Shown here: in pieces, positions 57,201-64,000 of the stretch
How the letters are laid out: every line of letters begins with the position of its first letter
How positions within the stretch are numbered: position 1 is the stretch's first letter
Assembly: GCF_008630065.1 (NCBI RefSeq)
Contig: NZ_VWPL01000010.1
Location: 62,001-126,000, forward strand
Length of the DNA: 64,000 nt
Origin: Blastochloris sulfoviridis
Lineage (GTDB): Bacteria; Pseudomonadota; Alphaproteobacteria; Rhizobiales; Xanthobacteraceae
Direction of reading: 5' to 3'
Translations under genes and position numbers: made by a program
Notes under the pieces: generated by a model
What the model saw: only the letters and a program-made list of their open reading frames with translations
What the model was told of the DNA's origin: nothing
The model's database searches: none

Positions 57201-59255
57201 TGCTCGGGGTGCCTGGAGTGCATCGACGTGTGCGGCCCCGGCGCGCTGAAGGAGCGCCAGCAGGACGCTGCCCTGCTCGACACGCTGCAGGCGCGCTTCG
57301 AGTTCCTCAGCCACACCGCCAACACGCCCACGCGCTTCACCGACAGCGCGCTGAAGGAGGGCGGCGACACCAAGCGGCTGATGCTCGACCGCGCCAACTA
57401 CTACTCGACCACCGGCGGCCACGGCGCCTGCCGCGGCTGCGGCGAAGTCACCGCCATCCGCCTGGTGCTGGCGTCCAACCACGCCATCCAGACCAGGCGC
57501 CGCAAGGACCATCTGCGCGAGCTTGAGGCGCTGATCGACCGGCTCAAGGCCAAGCTGGCCGCCGTGCAGGACGACGCCGCCCGCCGCGAGCGCATCTCGA
57601 CCGTCATCGCGACGCTGGAGAAGCGCCAGTTCCTGCTGGAGAGCGGCCCGACCGGCAACGGCCCGGCCTCGGCGGTGATCGCCAACGCCACCGGCTGCTC
57701 GTCGGTCTACGCCTCGACCTTCCCCTTCAACCCCTACAACGACCCGTGGGTGAACTCGCTGTTCCAGGACACCCCGGCGGTCGCCAAGGGCCTGTTCGAG
57801 GGTCTCACCGCCTCGGCGGTGGACGACGTCAAGGCGCTGCGCATCGCCAGGCTGGAGCTGGCCGACGCCTATGATTCCGGTCTCTACGACAAGGCCTACA
57901 GGACGCTGAGCTGGAAGGACTTCACGCCGGACGAGATGGCGCTGCTGCCGACCGTGGTGTCGATGGGCGGCGACGGCGCCACCTACGACATCGGCTTCGG
58001 CGCGCTGTCGCGGCTTCTCGCCACCTCGACCCCGGTCAAGGTGGTGGTGCTCAACACCGGCGTCTATTCCAACACCGGCGGCCAGACCTCGACGGCGAGC
58101 CTCACCGGCCAGGACTCGGATCTGTCGCGGTTCGGCGCCGCCCACCCCGGCAAGCAGGAAGACCGCAAGGAGCTCGGCCTGATCGCCGCGTTCCACCCCA
58201 ACGTGTTCGTGGTGCAGACCTCGACCGCGATCCAGGGCCACTTCCTGAAGAGCGTGATGGAGTATCTCAACCACTCCTCCTCGCCGGCGGTGCTCGACGT
58301 CTACACCCCCTGCCAGGCCGAGCACGGCATCGCCGACGCTGCGGCGGCGCGCCGCGCCCGCCTCGCCGTCGAGAGCCGCATGAGCCCGGTGTTCGTCCAC
58401 GACCCGCGCCAGACCGGCCTCAAGAGCCGCTTCTCGCTCGACGGCAACCCGGACGTCGACAAGGACTGGACCACCACCACCCTCACCTATGTCGAGGATG
58501 GCCAGACCAAGCTGATGCAGGTGCCGCTGACCCCGGCCGACTTCGCCCGCGACGAAACGCGCTTCATGAAGCAGTTCCGCAAGCTCAAGGACGACACCAA
58601 TGCGGTGGCGATCCACGAGTATGTCGAGCTGCCGCAGGCTGCGCGCGCCGGCAAGGCGCCGTTCGTGTGGGGAACCGACGACAACCGGCAGCTCATCAAG
58701 CTGGAGGTGTCGAGCGCCATCGTCCACCTCGTCGAGGAGCGGCGGAAGTACTGGCGGACGCTGCGCTATCTCGCCGGCCGCGAGATCGAGAAGCTCGACG
58801 CCGACCACCGCACCGAGCTGGCGGCGCTGCAGTCCCGCTACGAGCAGGCGATGACCGAGAAGGAGTCCTCGCTCGACACCATCGCCCGCGCGATGAGCGA
58901 GCTGGCCGCCGCCTCCTCCGCCCCGGCCAACGGCGCGCTGGCCCAGGCCCTGTCGCCCTTCGGCGGCGCGGCGGCGGCACCGGCTGCGGCTGCGGCGGCA
59001 CCGGCCGGCGCCAACGGCTCGGGCGCCGGCGTTCCCTTCATCCATGACGAGGACGTCGAGAAGTGCACCAACTGCAAGACCTGCTACCAGCAGGTCTCGG
59101 AGATCTTCGAGAAGACCGTGATCATGGTCGACGGCGCCGCCAAGGAGGTCGCCCACACCATTCCGGGAGCGCTGGAGAAGGTGTCGGTGACGCCGGATCT
59201 CAAGAGCCGCGTGGCCCGGGTCGCCGCCAACTGTGATGCGGAGATCATTCGATGA
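54276..59255 (+). CDS. nifJ: Oversized pyruvate:ferredoxin (flavodoxin) oxidoreductase, NifJ type
   Basis: Oxidises a 2-oxoacid, probably pyruvate, with CoA and reduces ferredoxin. The chain has 1659 residues against about 1200 for ordinary NifJ. Domains in order are: the N-terminal domain with GYPITPSTEISE (about 31); the transketolase-C-like part; the gamma domain (FRIRFHSVGGYGTVATGK, about 540); two [4Fe-4S] motifs CTGCMECTLVCP (about 844) and CSGCLECIDVCG (about 975), 130 residues apart; and the TPP domain with GHGACRGCGE (about 1047) and GDGATYDIGFGAL/NTGVYSNTGGQTS (1231-1272). An extra C-terminus follows: a charged coiled-coil segment (about 1480-1545), an Ala-rich linker, and a ferredoxin-like domain with EKCTNCKTCYQ and a final ANCDAEIIR. 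It overlaps the next gene by ATGA. The start at 54276 has a weak ribosome-binding site. Confidence 0.88.
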   Translation: MNAKYPGIPSVIHGNGAVAQVMGHVCGGVIGYPITPSTEISEIYEAFRAGGGCNVWGKHPFFFEPEGEHSAQSGALGAALTGGKYVSNASSSQGILYGLESHYVTVGKRVGGFVLQVAARVVTKHSLNVMAGHDDVYALLQSGYTILFGSNPQEAADLAAIAYKVSANSLIPVANAMDGFATSHMMCEALMPEPELLHEFLGDPAGRMPCPTVAQEILFGAKGRVFQLKQYLGKHQGDFAGDAFVKIKEYLDTYASVIESDNDGGLIEATLRWIPEELQGQWRRQWLNAFEKGTRQRVPALVDINNPGLTGGVQNQPDFQAGSVDHRTHFVAEVPRFVREAMAEYSALTGREYKPVHTFMCEDAEHVVVGLGSVTDDAEAVATYLRSQGKKVGVVSVKLLQPFPEAELVAALVGKKAVTVLERSDVTALTSFVTQALFKGVENAAGERHPGIPAIKTLPKITTAIFGLGAHDLQPRHLVAAFKNMETKNAPFVYLGSQFFAKNPSPKLAALQERLKAAYPDTELMALETEPNPNLLPPSAFRIRFHSVGGYGTVATGKLLTDILAGVLDLHSKAAPKYGSEKSGAPTNYYITLSPETVKLTNADLEDVEIVVSPDHKVFSHANPLRGLVEGGTFVLQSNLSPLDVWKELPERARKTIRDKKIKMFIVDGFAVAKRHAPTPELETRMMGIAFIGAVCGKVDRITAGASLDTILTKVRQQIAKKFGSKGGAVVEGNMAVIKEGLEATQALDYTLPEFAAVEAETTAKAARTVAISAAMCRTGGIAPSEGFFDREYYDEMIAAPFRDGTIAEAPVLPGSGMFIPAGSAAWKDKGLFRRDVPEFDPDLCTGCMECTLVCPDAAIPNTVHDIQDLLATGIKHLDVPEAQRDALRGQLYPLAEAVREVYRATKDAIAFDAAVAEAAASIDTDNATLKRNLGRLAETLALFPVARTRPFFDAMEKDKPGTGGLYSVAIDPWKCSGCLECIDVCGPGALKERQQDAALLDTLQARFEFLSHTANTPTRFTDSALKEGGDTKRLMLDRANYYSTTGGHGACRGCGEVTAIRLVLASNHAIQTRRRKDHLRELEALIDRLKAKLAAVQDDAARRERISTVIATLEKRQFLLESGPTGNGPASAVIANATGCSSVYASTFPFNPYNDPWVNSLFQDTPAVAKGLFEGLTASAVDDVKALRIARLELADAYDSGLYDKAYRTLSWKDFTPDEMALLPTVVSMGGDGATYDIGFGALSRLLATSTPVKVVVLNTGVYSNTGGQTSTASLTGQDSDLSRFGAAHPGKQEDRKELGLIAAFHPNVFVVQTSTAIQGHFLKSVMEYLNHSSSPAVLDVYTPCQAEHGIADAAAARRARLAVESRMSPVFVHDPRQTGLKSRFSLDGNPDVDKDWTTTTLTYVEDGQTKLMQVPLTPADFARDETRFMKQFRKLKDDTNAVAIHEYVELPQAARAGKAPFVWGTDDNRQLIKLEVSSAIVHLVEERRKYWRTLRYLAGREIEKLDADHRTELAALQSRYEQAMTEKESSLDTIARAMSELAAASSAPANGALAQALSPFGGAAAAPAAAAAAPAGANGSGAGVPFIHDEDVEKCTNCKTCYQQVSEIFEKTVIMVDGAAKEVAHTIPGALEKVSVTPDLKSRVARVAANCDAEIIR

Positions 59256-62092
59256 GCACCACCTCCCCCCAAGGGGCCTCCAACGAGGATCTCGTCCGTT
59301 ACGCCCGCACCGCCAGCACGCTGGAGGCGAGCCGGAGCGAGCTTGCCCAGCTTGAGCAGACCGCCGCGGTCGAGCTGTTCAACAAGCAGCTCGACCTGCT
59401 CAAGAAGCGCCTGCTCGGCGATCCCAAGTCGCTGCGCTCGATGTTCGTCGCCGACGGCGTTACGGCCATCGCCTGGGAGTTCCAGCAGGAGGAGCTGAGC
59501 GCGGCGTTCACCAGGACGCTGTGGCAGCTGCTGCTGCGCGACGACGAGATGAGCGTGGTGCTGTTGCGCTTCATCTGGGGCATGCCGCTCAAGTTCAAGC
59601 GCAAGTTCATCAAGGCGATCGACGACCACCTCGCCGACCGCTACCCGATGTTCAAGGGCCTCTCCGAGGGCTGGCCGGGCGAGACCTTCATCCCGCCCTA
59701 CATCCGCCCGCCCGAGGAGCGCTCGGTCGACTTCGAGCTGGTGAACACCGGCTATCTCGGCTACCGCGCGCTCGGCTATTCGACCCGCGAGGTCGAGCTG
59801 TTCGTGTGGCTGGAGGTGCTGCGCGACAAGCAGTGCGCCGACAAGCCGTGCGAGCTTGGCGTGCTGATCCACGGCAAGACCGACCCCAAGGGCGGCTGCC
59901 CGGTCAAGATCCACATCCCCGAGATGCTGGACCTGCTCGGCCAGGGCAAGTTCCGTCAGGCCCTGGAGCTGATCGAGAGCTGCAACCCGCTGCCGAACGT
60001 CACCGGCCGCGTCTGTCCGCAGGAGCTTCAGTGCCAGGGCGTGTGCACCCACACCAAGCGGCCGATCGAGATCGGCCAATTGGAATGGTTCCTGCCCGAG
60101 CACGAGAAGCTGGTCGGCCTGTCGCCTGAGGAGCGTTTCGGCGGCGTGGTGTCGCCGTGGGCCAAGGCCGAGAAGCCGCCGATCGCGGTGGTGGGCTCCG
60201 GCCCCTCGGGCCTGATCAACGCCTATCTGCTCGCGGTCGAGGGCTATCCCGTCACCGTGTTCGAGGCGTTCCACGAGCTGGGCGGCGTGCTGCGCTACGG
60301 CATCCCGGAATTCCGCCTGCCGAACACGCTGATCGACGACGTGGTCAAGAAGATCAACCTGCTCGGCGGCCGGTTCGTCAAGAACTTCGTGGTCGGCAAG
60401 ACCGCGACGCTCGACGACCTCAAGGCCAACGGCTTCTGGAAGATCTTCGTCGGCACCGGCGCCGGCCTGCCGACCTTCATGAACGTGCCGGGCGAGCACC
60501 TGCTCGGCGTGATGTCGGCCAACGAGTTCCTCACCCGCGTCAACCTGATGCGGGCGATCGACGACAAGTACGAGACCCCCCTGCCCGACACCAAGGGCAA
60601 GGAAGTGTTCGTGATCGGCGGCGGCAACACCGCGATGGACGCGGCGCGCACCGCCCGGCGTCTCGGCGCCAACGTCACCATCGTCTATCGCCGCACCAAG
60701 AGCGAGATGCCGGCCCGCGTGGAAGAGCTGCACCACGCGCTCGAAGAAGGCATCAATCTCAAGGTGCTGCGCGCGCCGAGCGAGTTCCTGGGCGACGACA
60801 AGACCCACTTCGTCACCCACGCGATCCTCGACGTCAACGAGCTCGGCCCGCCCGACAAGTCGGGCCGCCGGGCGCCGGTGAAGACCGGCGAGACCGAGCG
60901 CGTGCCGGTCGACCTCGTGATCATGGCGCTGGGCAACACGGCGAACCCGATCATGAAGGACGCCGAGCCCACCTTGAAGGTGTCGAAGTGGGGCACCATC
61001 GAGGTCGAGCCGAAGACCAAGGCGACCTCGATCCCCGACGTCTATTCGGGCGGCGACGCCGCGCGCGGCGGCTCCACCGCCATCATGGCGGCGGGCGACG
61101 GCCAGGCGGCGGCGCGCCAGATCGTCGGCGACATTCCGTTCGACGCCGCCGAGATCAAGGACCGCGTCGAGAAGGCCGCCCGCTACACCGAGCTGGGTCA
61201 GGTCGCCCAGACCATCGTCGACAAGATCCCGCTCGCCGGCGGCATCGTCGAGTTCAAGGTCCGCGCGCCGATGGTCGCCCGCTCGGCCAAGGCCGGCCAG
61301 TTCGTCCGCGTGCTGGCCTGGGACGACGGCGAGCTGATCCCGCTGACGCTGGCCGACTGGGACGCCGAGGAAGGCACCATCGACCTCGTGATCCAGGGCA
61401 TGGGCACCTCGACGCTGCTCATGAACAAGATGGCGATCGGCGACGCGTTTGCCGGCATCGCCGGCCCGCTGGGTCAGGCCAGCGAGCTGCACAAGTACGG
61501 GCCCGACCAGACGGTGGTGTTCACCGCCGGCGGCGTCGGCCTGCCGCCGGTGTACCCGATCGCCCGGGCCCACCTCGAACTCGGCAACCACGTCACGCTG
61601 ATCGCCGGCTTCCGCTCCAAGGACTTCCTGTTCTGGACGGGCGAGGACGAGCGCATGGGCAAGCTGAAGGCCAAATGGGGCGATCAGCTCGACGTGATCT
61701 ACGCCACCAATGACGGCACGTTCGGCCTCAAGGGCTTCGTCACCACGCCGCTCGAAGAGATGCTGAAGAACGACAAGACGTCGAAGGGGCGCAGGATCGC
61801 CGAGGTGATCACCATCGGCCCGCCGATCATGATGCGCGTGGTCTCCGACCTCACCAAGCCGTACGGCGTGAAGACGGTGGCGAGCCTCAACTCGATCATG
61901 GTCGACGCCACCGGCATGTGCGGCGCCTGCATGGTGCCGGTGATGATCGACGGCAAGCTGGTGCGCAAGCACGCCTGCATCGACGGGCCGGAGATCGACG
62001 CCCACATCATCGACTGGGACAAGTTCCTGCCGCGCTTCGGCGCGTTCAAGACCCAGGAGCAGCGCTCCAAGGAAGCCCACGGCCTGGCGTGA
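59252..62092 (+). CDS. Fused NfnB-NfnA-type NAD(P)H:ferredoxin oxidoreductase with a novel N-terminal region
   Basis: A 946-residue flavoprotein. Residues 220-280 hold the Fe-S region of GltD/NfnB-type proteins (GRVCPQELQCQGVCTHTKRP). Residues 310-630 hold the FAD and NAD(P)H folds (VVGSGPSG at 313, VIGGGNTAMDAARTARRLG at 454, SGGDAARGGSTAIMAAGDGQ near 599). Residues 655-935 match NfnA (ferredoxin-NADP reductase-like), with TAGGVGLPPVYPIA and the cluster motif DATGMCGACMV plus Cys 909; Asp 886 is the likely fourth ligand, as in NfnA. Residues 1-215 are not recognised. Nfn enzymes couple NADH, NADPH and ferredoxin by flavin bifurcation. Coupled to nifJ by a 4-base overlap, it probably moves electrons between pyridine nucleotides and the NifJ/ferredoxin pool. 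Confidence 0.85.
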   Translation: MSTTSPQGASNEDLVRYARTASTLEASRSELAQLEQTAAVELFNKQLDLLKKRLLGDPKSLRSMFVADGVTAIAWEFQQEELSAAFTRTLWQLLLRDDEMSVVLLRFIWGMPLKFKRKFIKAIDDHLADRYPMFKGLSEGWPGETFIPPYIRPPEERSVDFELVNTGYLGYRALGYSTREVELFVWLEVLRDKQCADKPCELGVLIHGKTDPKGGCPVKIHIPEMLDLLGQGKFRQALELIESCNPLPNVTGRVCPQELQCQGVCTHTKRPIEIGQLEWFLPEHEKLVGLSPEERFGGVVSPWAKAEKPPIAVVGSGPSGLINAYLLAVEGYPVTVFEAFHELGGVLRYGIPEFRLPNTLIDDVVKKINLLGGRFVKNFVVGKTATLDDLKANGFWKIFVGTGAGLPTFMNVPGEHLLGVMSANEFLTRVNLMRAIDDKYETPLPDTKGKEVFVIGGGNTAMDAARTARRLGANVTIVYRRTKSEMPARVEELHHALEEGINLKVLRAPSEFLGDDKTHFVTHAILDVNELGPPDKSGRRAPVKTGETERVPVDLVIMALGNTANPIMKDAEPTLKVSKWGTIEVEPKTKATSIPDVYSGGDAARGGSTAIMAAGDGQAAARQIVGDIPFDAAEIKDRVEKAARYTELGQVAQTIVDKIPLAGGIVEFKVRAPMVARSAKAGQFVRVLAWDDGELIPLTLADWDAEEGTIDLVIQGMGTSTLLMNKMAIGDAFAGIAGPLGQASELHKYGPDQTVVFTAGGVGLPPVYPIARAHLELGNHVTLIAGFRSKDFLFWTGEDERMGKLKAKWGDQLDVIYATNDGTFGLKGFVTTPLEEMLKNDKTSKGRRIAEVITIGPPIMMRVVSDLTKPYGVKTVASLNSIMVDATGMCGACMVPVMIDGKLVRKHACIDGPEIDAHIIDWDKFLPRFGAFKTQEQRSKEAHGLA

Positions 62093-62095
62093 GGC

Positions 62096-62805
62096 CTGAG
62101 GCGTCATCCCGGCCGGCGCACCGCGCCGCGCCGGGATCGTCCTCCGCGCTTCGTCGTCCCGGGCAAGGCGCAAGCCAAGCCCGGGATCGTCCTTCGTGCT
62201 TCGTCATCCCGGGCGAGGCGCAAGCCGAGACCCGGGATCGTCCTCCGTGCTTCGTCATCCCGGGCGAGCATCAGCGAGACCCGGGATCGTCCTCCGCGCT
62301 TCGTCGTCCCGGGCAAGGCGCAAGCCAAGCCCGGGATCGTCCTTCGTGCTTCGTCATCCCGGGCGAGGCGCAAGCCGAGACCCGGGATCGTCCTCAAGAA
62401 AAGACACCCCGTCCTGAAAACGGTCCCGGGTCGCGCGGCTAAAGCCGCTTGCCCGGGACGACAGCCTCTTCCCGTCACCCGCGCGACACCGTAGGGCGCA
62501 AAGCGCCAGCGTATTGCGCCGAAGGGACACGCGTCATAAGCGGCGGCATACGCTTCGCGATCCCGCCCTACGAAGCCCCGCGCTTCGTCATCCCGGGCGA
62601 GGCGTGAGCCGAGACCCGGGATCGTCCTCCGCGCTTCGTCGTCCCGGGCGAGGCGCAAGCCAAGCCCGGGATCGTCCTCCGTGCTTCGTCATCCCGGGCG
62701 AGGCGCAAGCCGAGACCCGGGATCGTCCTCAAGAAAAGACACCCCGTCCTGAAAACGGTCCCGGGTCGCGCGGCTTTCAGCCGCTTGCCCGGGACGACAG
62801 CCTCA
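62096..62805. repeat. Family B repeat array with an embedded family C element
   Basis: Six B units of about 50 bases (CCGGGATCGTCCT recurring near 62131, 62181, 62232, 62281, 62331 and 62382), a C element at 62489-62573 (GTAGGGCGCAAAGCGCCAGC ... CGCCCTACG), then three more B units. A stretch of about 120 bases at 62346-62466 is repeated almost exactly at 62681-62802. No gene is present in the whole interval 62093-62802. Confidence 0.85.
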
Positions 62806-63294
62806 CCCGCCCGAGACCGGCAGGATCTCCTCCGACGGCGGCAGGATGGACGCGCCGTCGGTACGCGGCACCGCGAAGCGCCGGTAGAGCCGCATATTGC
62901 GCGGCAGCGGCCGCACCGGCCGGCCGGCCAGCACGTCCTCGGCCGCGCCCACCGCCTGCACCAGCGAGCGGTCGTCGAACGGCTTGAGCAGGCAGCCCAG
63001 CGCATAGGCTTCCGCCGCGCGGTCGGGCGCGCTGCCGGTGACGAACAGGCAGTCGATGCCGCGCTTGCCGAGCGCGGCGGCCACGGCCACGCCGGAATAG
63101 CCGCCCATCAGGTGCAGGTCGACCAGCGCCAGATCCGGCGGGCGCACCGCGTCGACCCGCAAGGCTTCCTGGAAATCGTCAGCGACGCCGATGACGTTGT
63201 AGCCTGCGCCCTGCAGAATCTCGGCGGCGTCGAGCGCCACCATGATGTCGTCTTCGACCACAAGGATGCGGAGGGACCTGTTTCCAATCATCAT
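62803..63294 (-). CDS. Single-domain response regulator
   Basis: A receiver-domain protein of about 163 residues. LRILVVEDDIMVALDAAEIL gives the acidic pocket, DLALVDLHLMGGYSGV the phospho-acceptor Asp, DCLFVTGSAP the conserved Thr position, and GCLLKPFDDRSL the conserved Lys. About 40 C-terminal residues follow with no output domain. The start is one of two adjacent ATGs (63294 or 63291). No histidine kinase is adjacent. It is divergent from the M20 gene; the pathway is unknown. Confidence 0.85.
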   Translation of the reverse strand: MMIGNRSLRILVVEDDIMVALDAAEILQGAGYNVIGVADDFQEALRVDAVRPPDLALVDLHLMGGYSGVAVAAALGKRGIDCLFVTGSAPDRAAEAYALGCLLKPFDDRSLVQAVGAAEDVLAGRPVRPLPRNMRLYRRFAVPRTDGASILPPSEEILPVSGG

Positions 63295-63385
63295 ACAGCA
63301 CAATTGGGCACATTGCCGGTTCCGGCAATTCGAAGACAACCGGACCGGACTGACGTCGTTCCGTACTCAGCTTTACGTATTCATC

Positions 63386-63456
63386 CTCAAGCCTGCCGAG
63401 TCGGCGGTCGCGGGCCTCAAGCTTGCTGAGTCGGCGGTTGCTGGCCGCAAGCATCC
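63386..63456 (+). repeat. 30-bp tandem repeat
   Basis: Two full units starting CCTCAAGCCTGCCGAGTCGG and CCTCAAGCTTGCTGAGTCGG (30-base period) and a partial third, in the spacer between the response regulator and the M20 gene. The rest of this spacer shows no gene. Confidence 0.8.
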
Positions 63457-63575
63457 GCCGCCCCGCCGCACACCCGCATTCCCTTTGGGAATGTCGTCCT
63501 CCACGTCACGCCGCTGTTGACCGCGCCGCCGCAGCGGCGTTCATTAGGTGTTTCCCCCAGCCGACGAGGATGACA

Positions 63576-64000
63576 TGCCGGTCGTCAATCGAGTCGCGGC
63601 CCTGACGGAAGAGATTTCCGCCTGGCGCCGCGATTTCCACCAGCACCCCGAGCTGCAGTACGACGTGCATCGCACCGCCGGGCGGGTCGCCGAGCGGCTC
63701 GCCAGCTTCGGGGTCGACCAGGTGGTGCCCGGTGTCGGCCGCACCGGCGTGGTCGGCGTCATTCACGGCCGCCGGCCGGGCACAGGCCGGGTGGTGGCGA
63801 TGCGCGCCGACATGGACGCGCTGCCCATCGAGGAGGCAACCGGCCTGCCCTACGCCTCCACCACGCCCGGCAAGATGCACGCCTGCGGCCATGACGGCCA
63901 CACCGCTATGCTGCTGGGCGCGGCCAAGTACCTCGCCGAGACTCGCAATTTCGACGGCACGGCGGTGGTGATCTTCCAGCCCGCCGAGGAGGGCGGCGCC
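63576..64000 (+). CDS. M20-family amidohydrolase (hippurate hydrolase type), N-terminal part (runs off the right edge)
   Basis: The ATG at 63576 follows GAGGATGAC and the frame is open to the end of the window (141 codons). The product starts with EISAWRRDFHQHPELQYDVHRTA, then GRTGVVGVIHG, VVAMRADMDALPIEEATGLPY with the metal-binding Asp, and KMHACGHDGHTAMLLGAAKYL, ending at VIFQPAEEGG, which carries the catalytic Glu pair. These are hallmarks of M20D N-acyl-amino-acid/hippurate amidohydrolases. The substrate cannot be fixed from the fragment. Confidence 0.92.

Noticed and set aside
54876-59156. A 1426-codon open frame on the minus strand opposite nifJ
   Set aside because: It shadows nifJ, with a repetitive His/Arg/Leu/Val/Gly composition and no recognisable domain. 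The same applies to the 1029-codon frame opposite the Nfn-like gene (59084-62173) and the 733-codon frame opposite valS (13467-15668).
62131-62400. A CRISPR-like pattern of regularly spaced repeats
   Set aside because: The whole 50-base period is conserved, so there are no unique spacers; the units are the same dispersed element found in other spacers, and no cas genes are present.
63179-63454. A 91-codon minus-strand frame starting MLAASNRRLSKLEARDRRLG
   Set aside because: It overlaps the response regulator gene in another frame, and its repetitive start reflects the 30-base tandem repeat.

Overview
The window comes from a GC-rich, nitrogen-fixing alphaproteobacterium, most likely of the order Hyphomicrobiales (Rhizobiales). 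The evidence is an scpB-scpA-nagZ-SPOR-argS block, a popZ gene, an ExoR-like protein, dispersed palindromic repeats typical of that order, and a fixR-nifA gene pair as known from Bradyrhizobium. I cannot name the genus; a purple non-sulfur or Bradyrhizobium-like relative (for example Blastochloris, Rhodoplanes or Rhodopseudomonas) would fit.

Layout. Bases 1-24600 are mostly chromosomal housekeeping genes: two paralogous secreted glycoside-hydrolase-like proteins, scpB/scpA, nagZ, a SPOR protein, argS, a dGTPase, an ErpA-type protein, xth, an ExoR-like Sel1 protein, a frameshifted 3-methyladenine glycosylase, valS, popZ, a TolC-type channel, pcm, tRNA-Asn with an acquired-looking P63C-domain gene beside it, an L,D-transpeptidase and a pobA-like monooxygenase. 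Bases 24700-62100 are one nitrogen-fixation island. On the minus strand, in order of transcription from right to left, it holds fixR-nifA; nifB-fdxN-LRV-nifZ-nifT, followed by a SIR2-like gene; nifHDK; nifEN-nifX-DUF269-fdxB-nifQ; hesB/iscA-nfu-nifS-nifV-nifW; and fixABC with a detached fixX. On the plus strand are fdxD, a KAP P-loop NTPase placed between nifA and nifB, and a two-gene unit coding for an outsized pyruvate:ferredoxin oxidoreductase (NifJ type) and a fused NfnA/NfnB-type flavoprotein. After a dense repeat array come a single-domain response regulator and the start of an M20 amidohydrolase.

How it works together. NifA carries the Cys-X11-Cys-X19-Cys-X4-Cys motif of oxygen-sensitive NifA proteins. 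Exact TGT-N10-ACA NifA sites lie upstream of fixA, nifH/fdxD, nifB (two) and fixR/nifJ (two). Sigma-54 -24/-12 candidates lie before fixA, hesB, nifE, nifH, fdxD, nifB and fixR. NifB, NifEN, NifX, NifV and NifQ build the iron-molybdenum cofactor, and NifHDK is the enzyme. Electrons can reach the ferredoxins by two routes: FixABCX (ETF-type bifurcation) and the NifJ/Nfn-like pair. The NifJ/Nfn-like pair is the most unusual system here. NifJ is about 1659 residues, against roughly 1200 for the ordinary enzyme, and ends in a coiled-coil segment and an extra Fe-S ferredoxin-like domain. Its translationally coupled partner joins both Nfn subunits in one chain behind an unrecognised N-terminal region of about 215 residues.

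At least four families of dispersed repeats sit in the intergenic spaces, including inside the nif operons (nifD-nifK, nifK-nifE, fixC-fixX). Starts were chosen by reading ribosome-binding sites and family N-termini. All functional statements rest on recognising motifs by eye; no database search was run.
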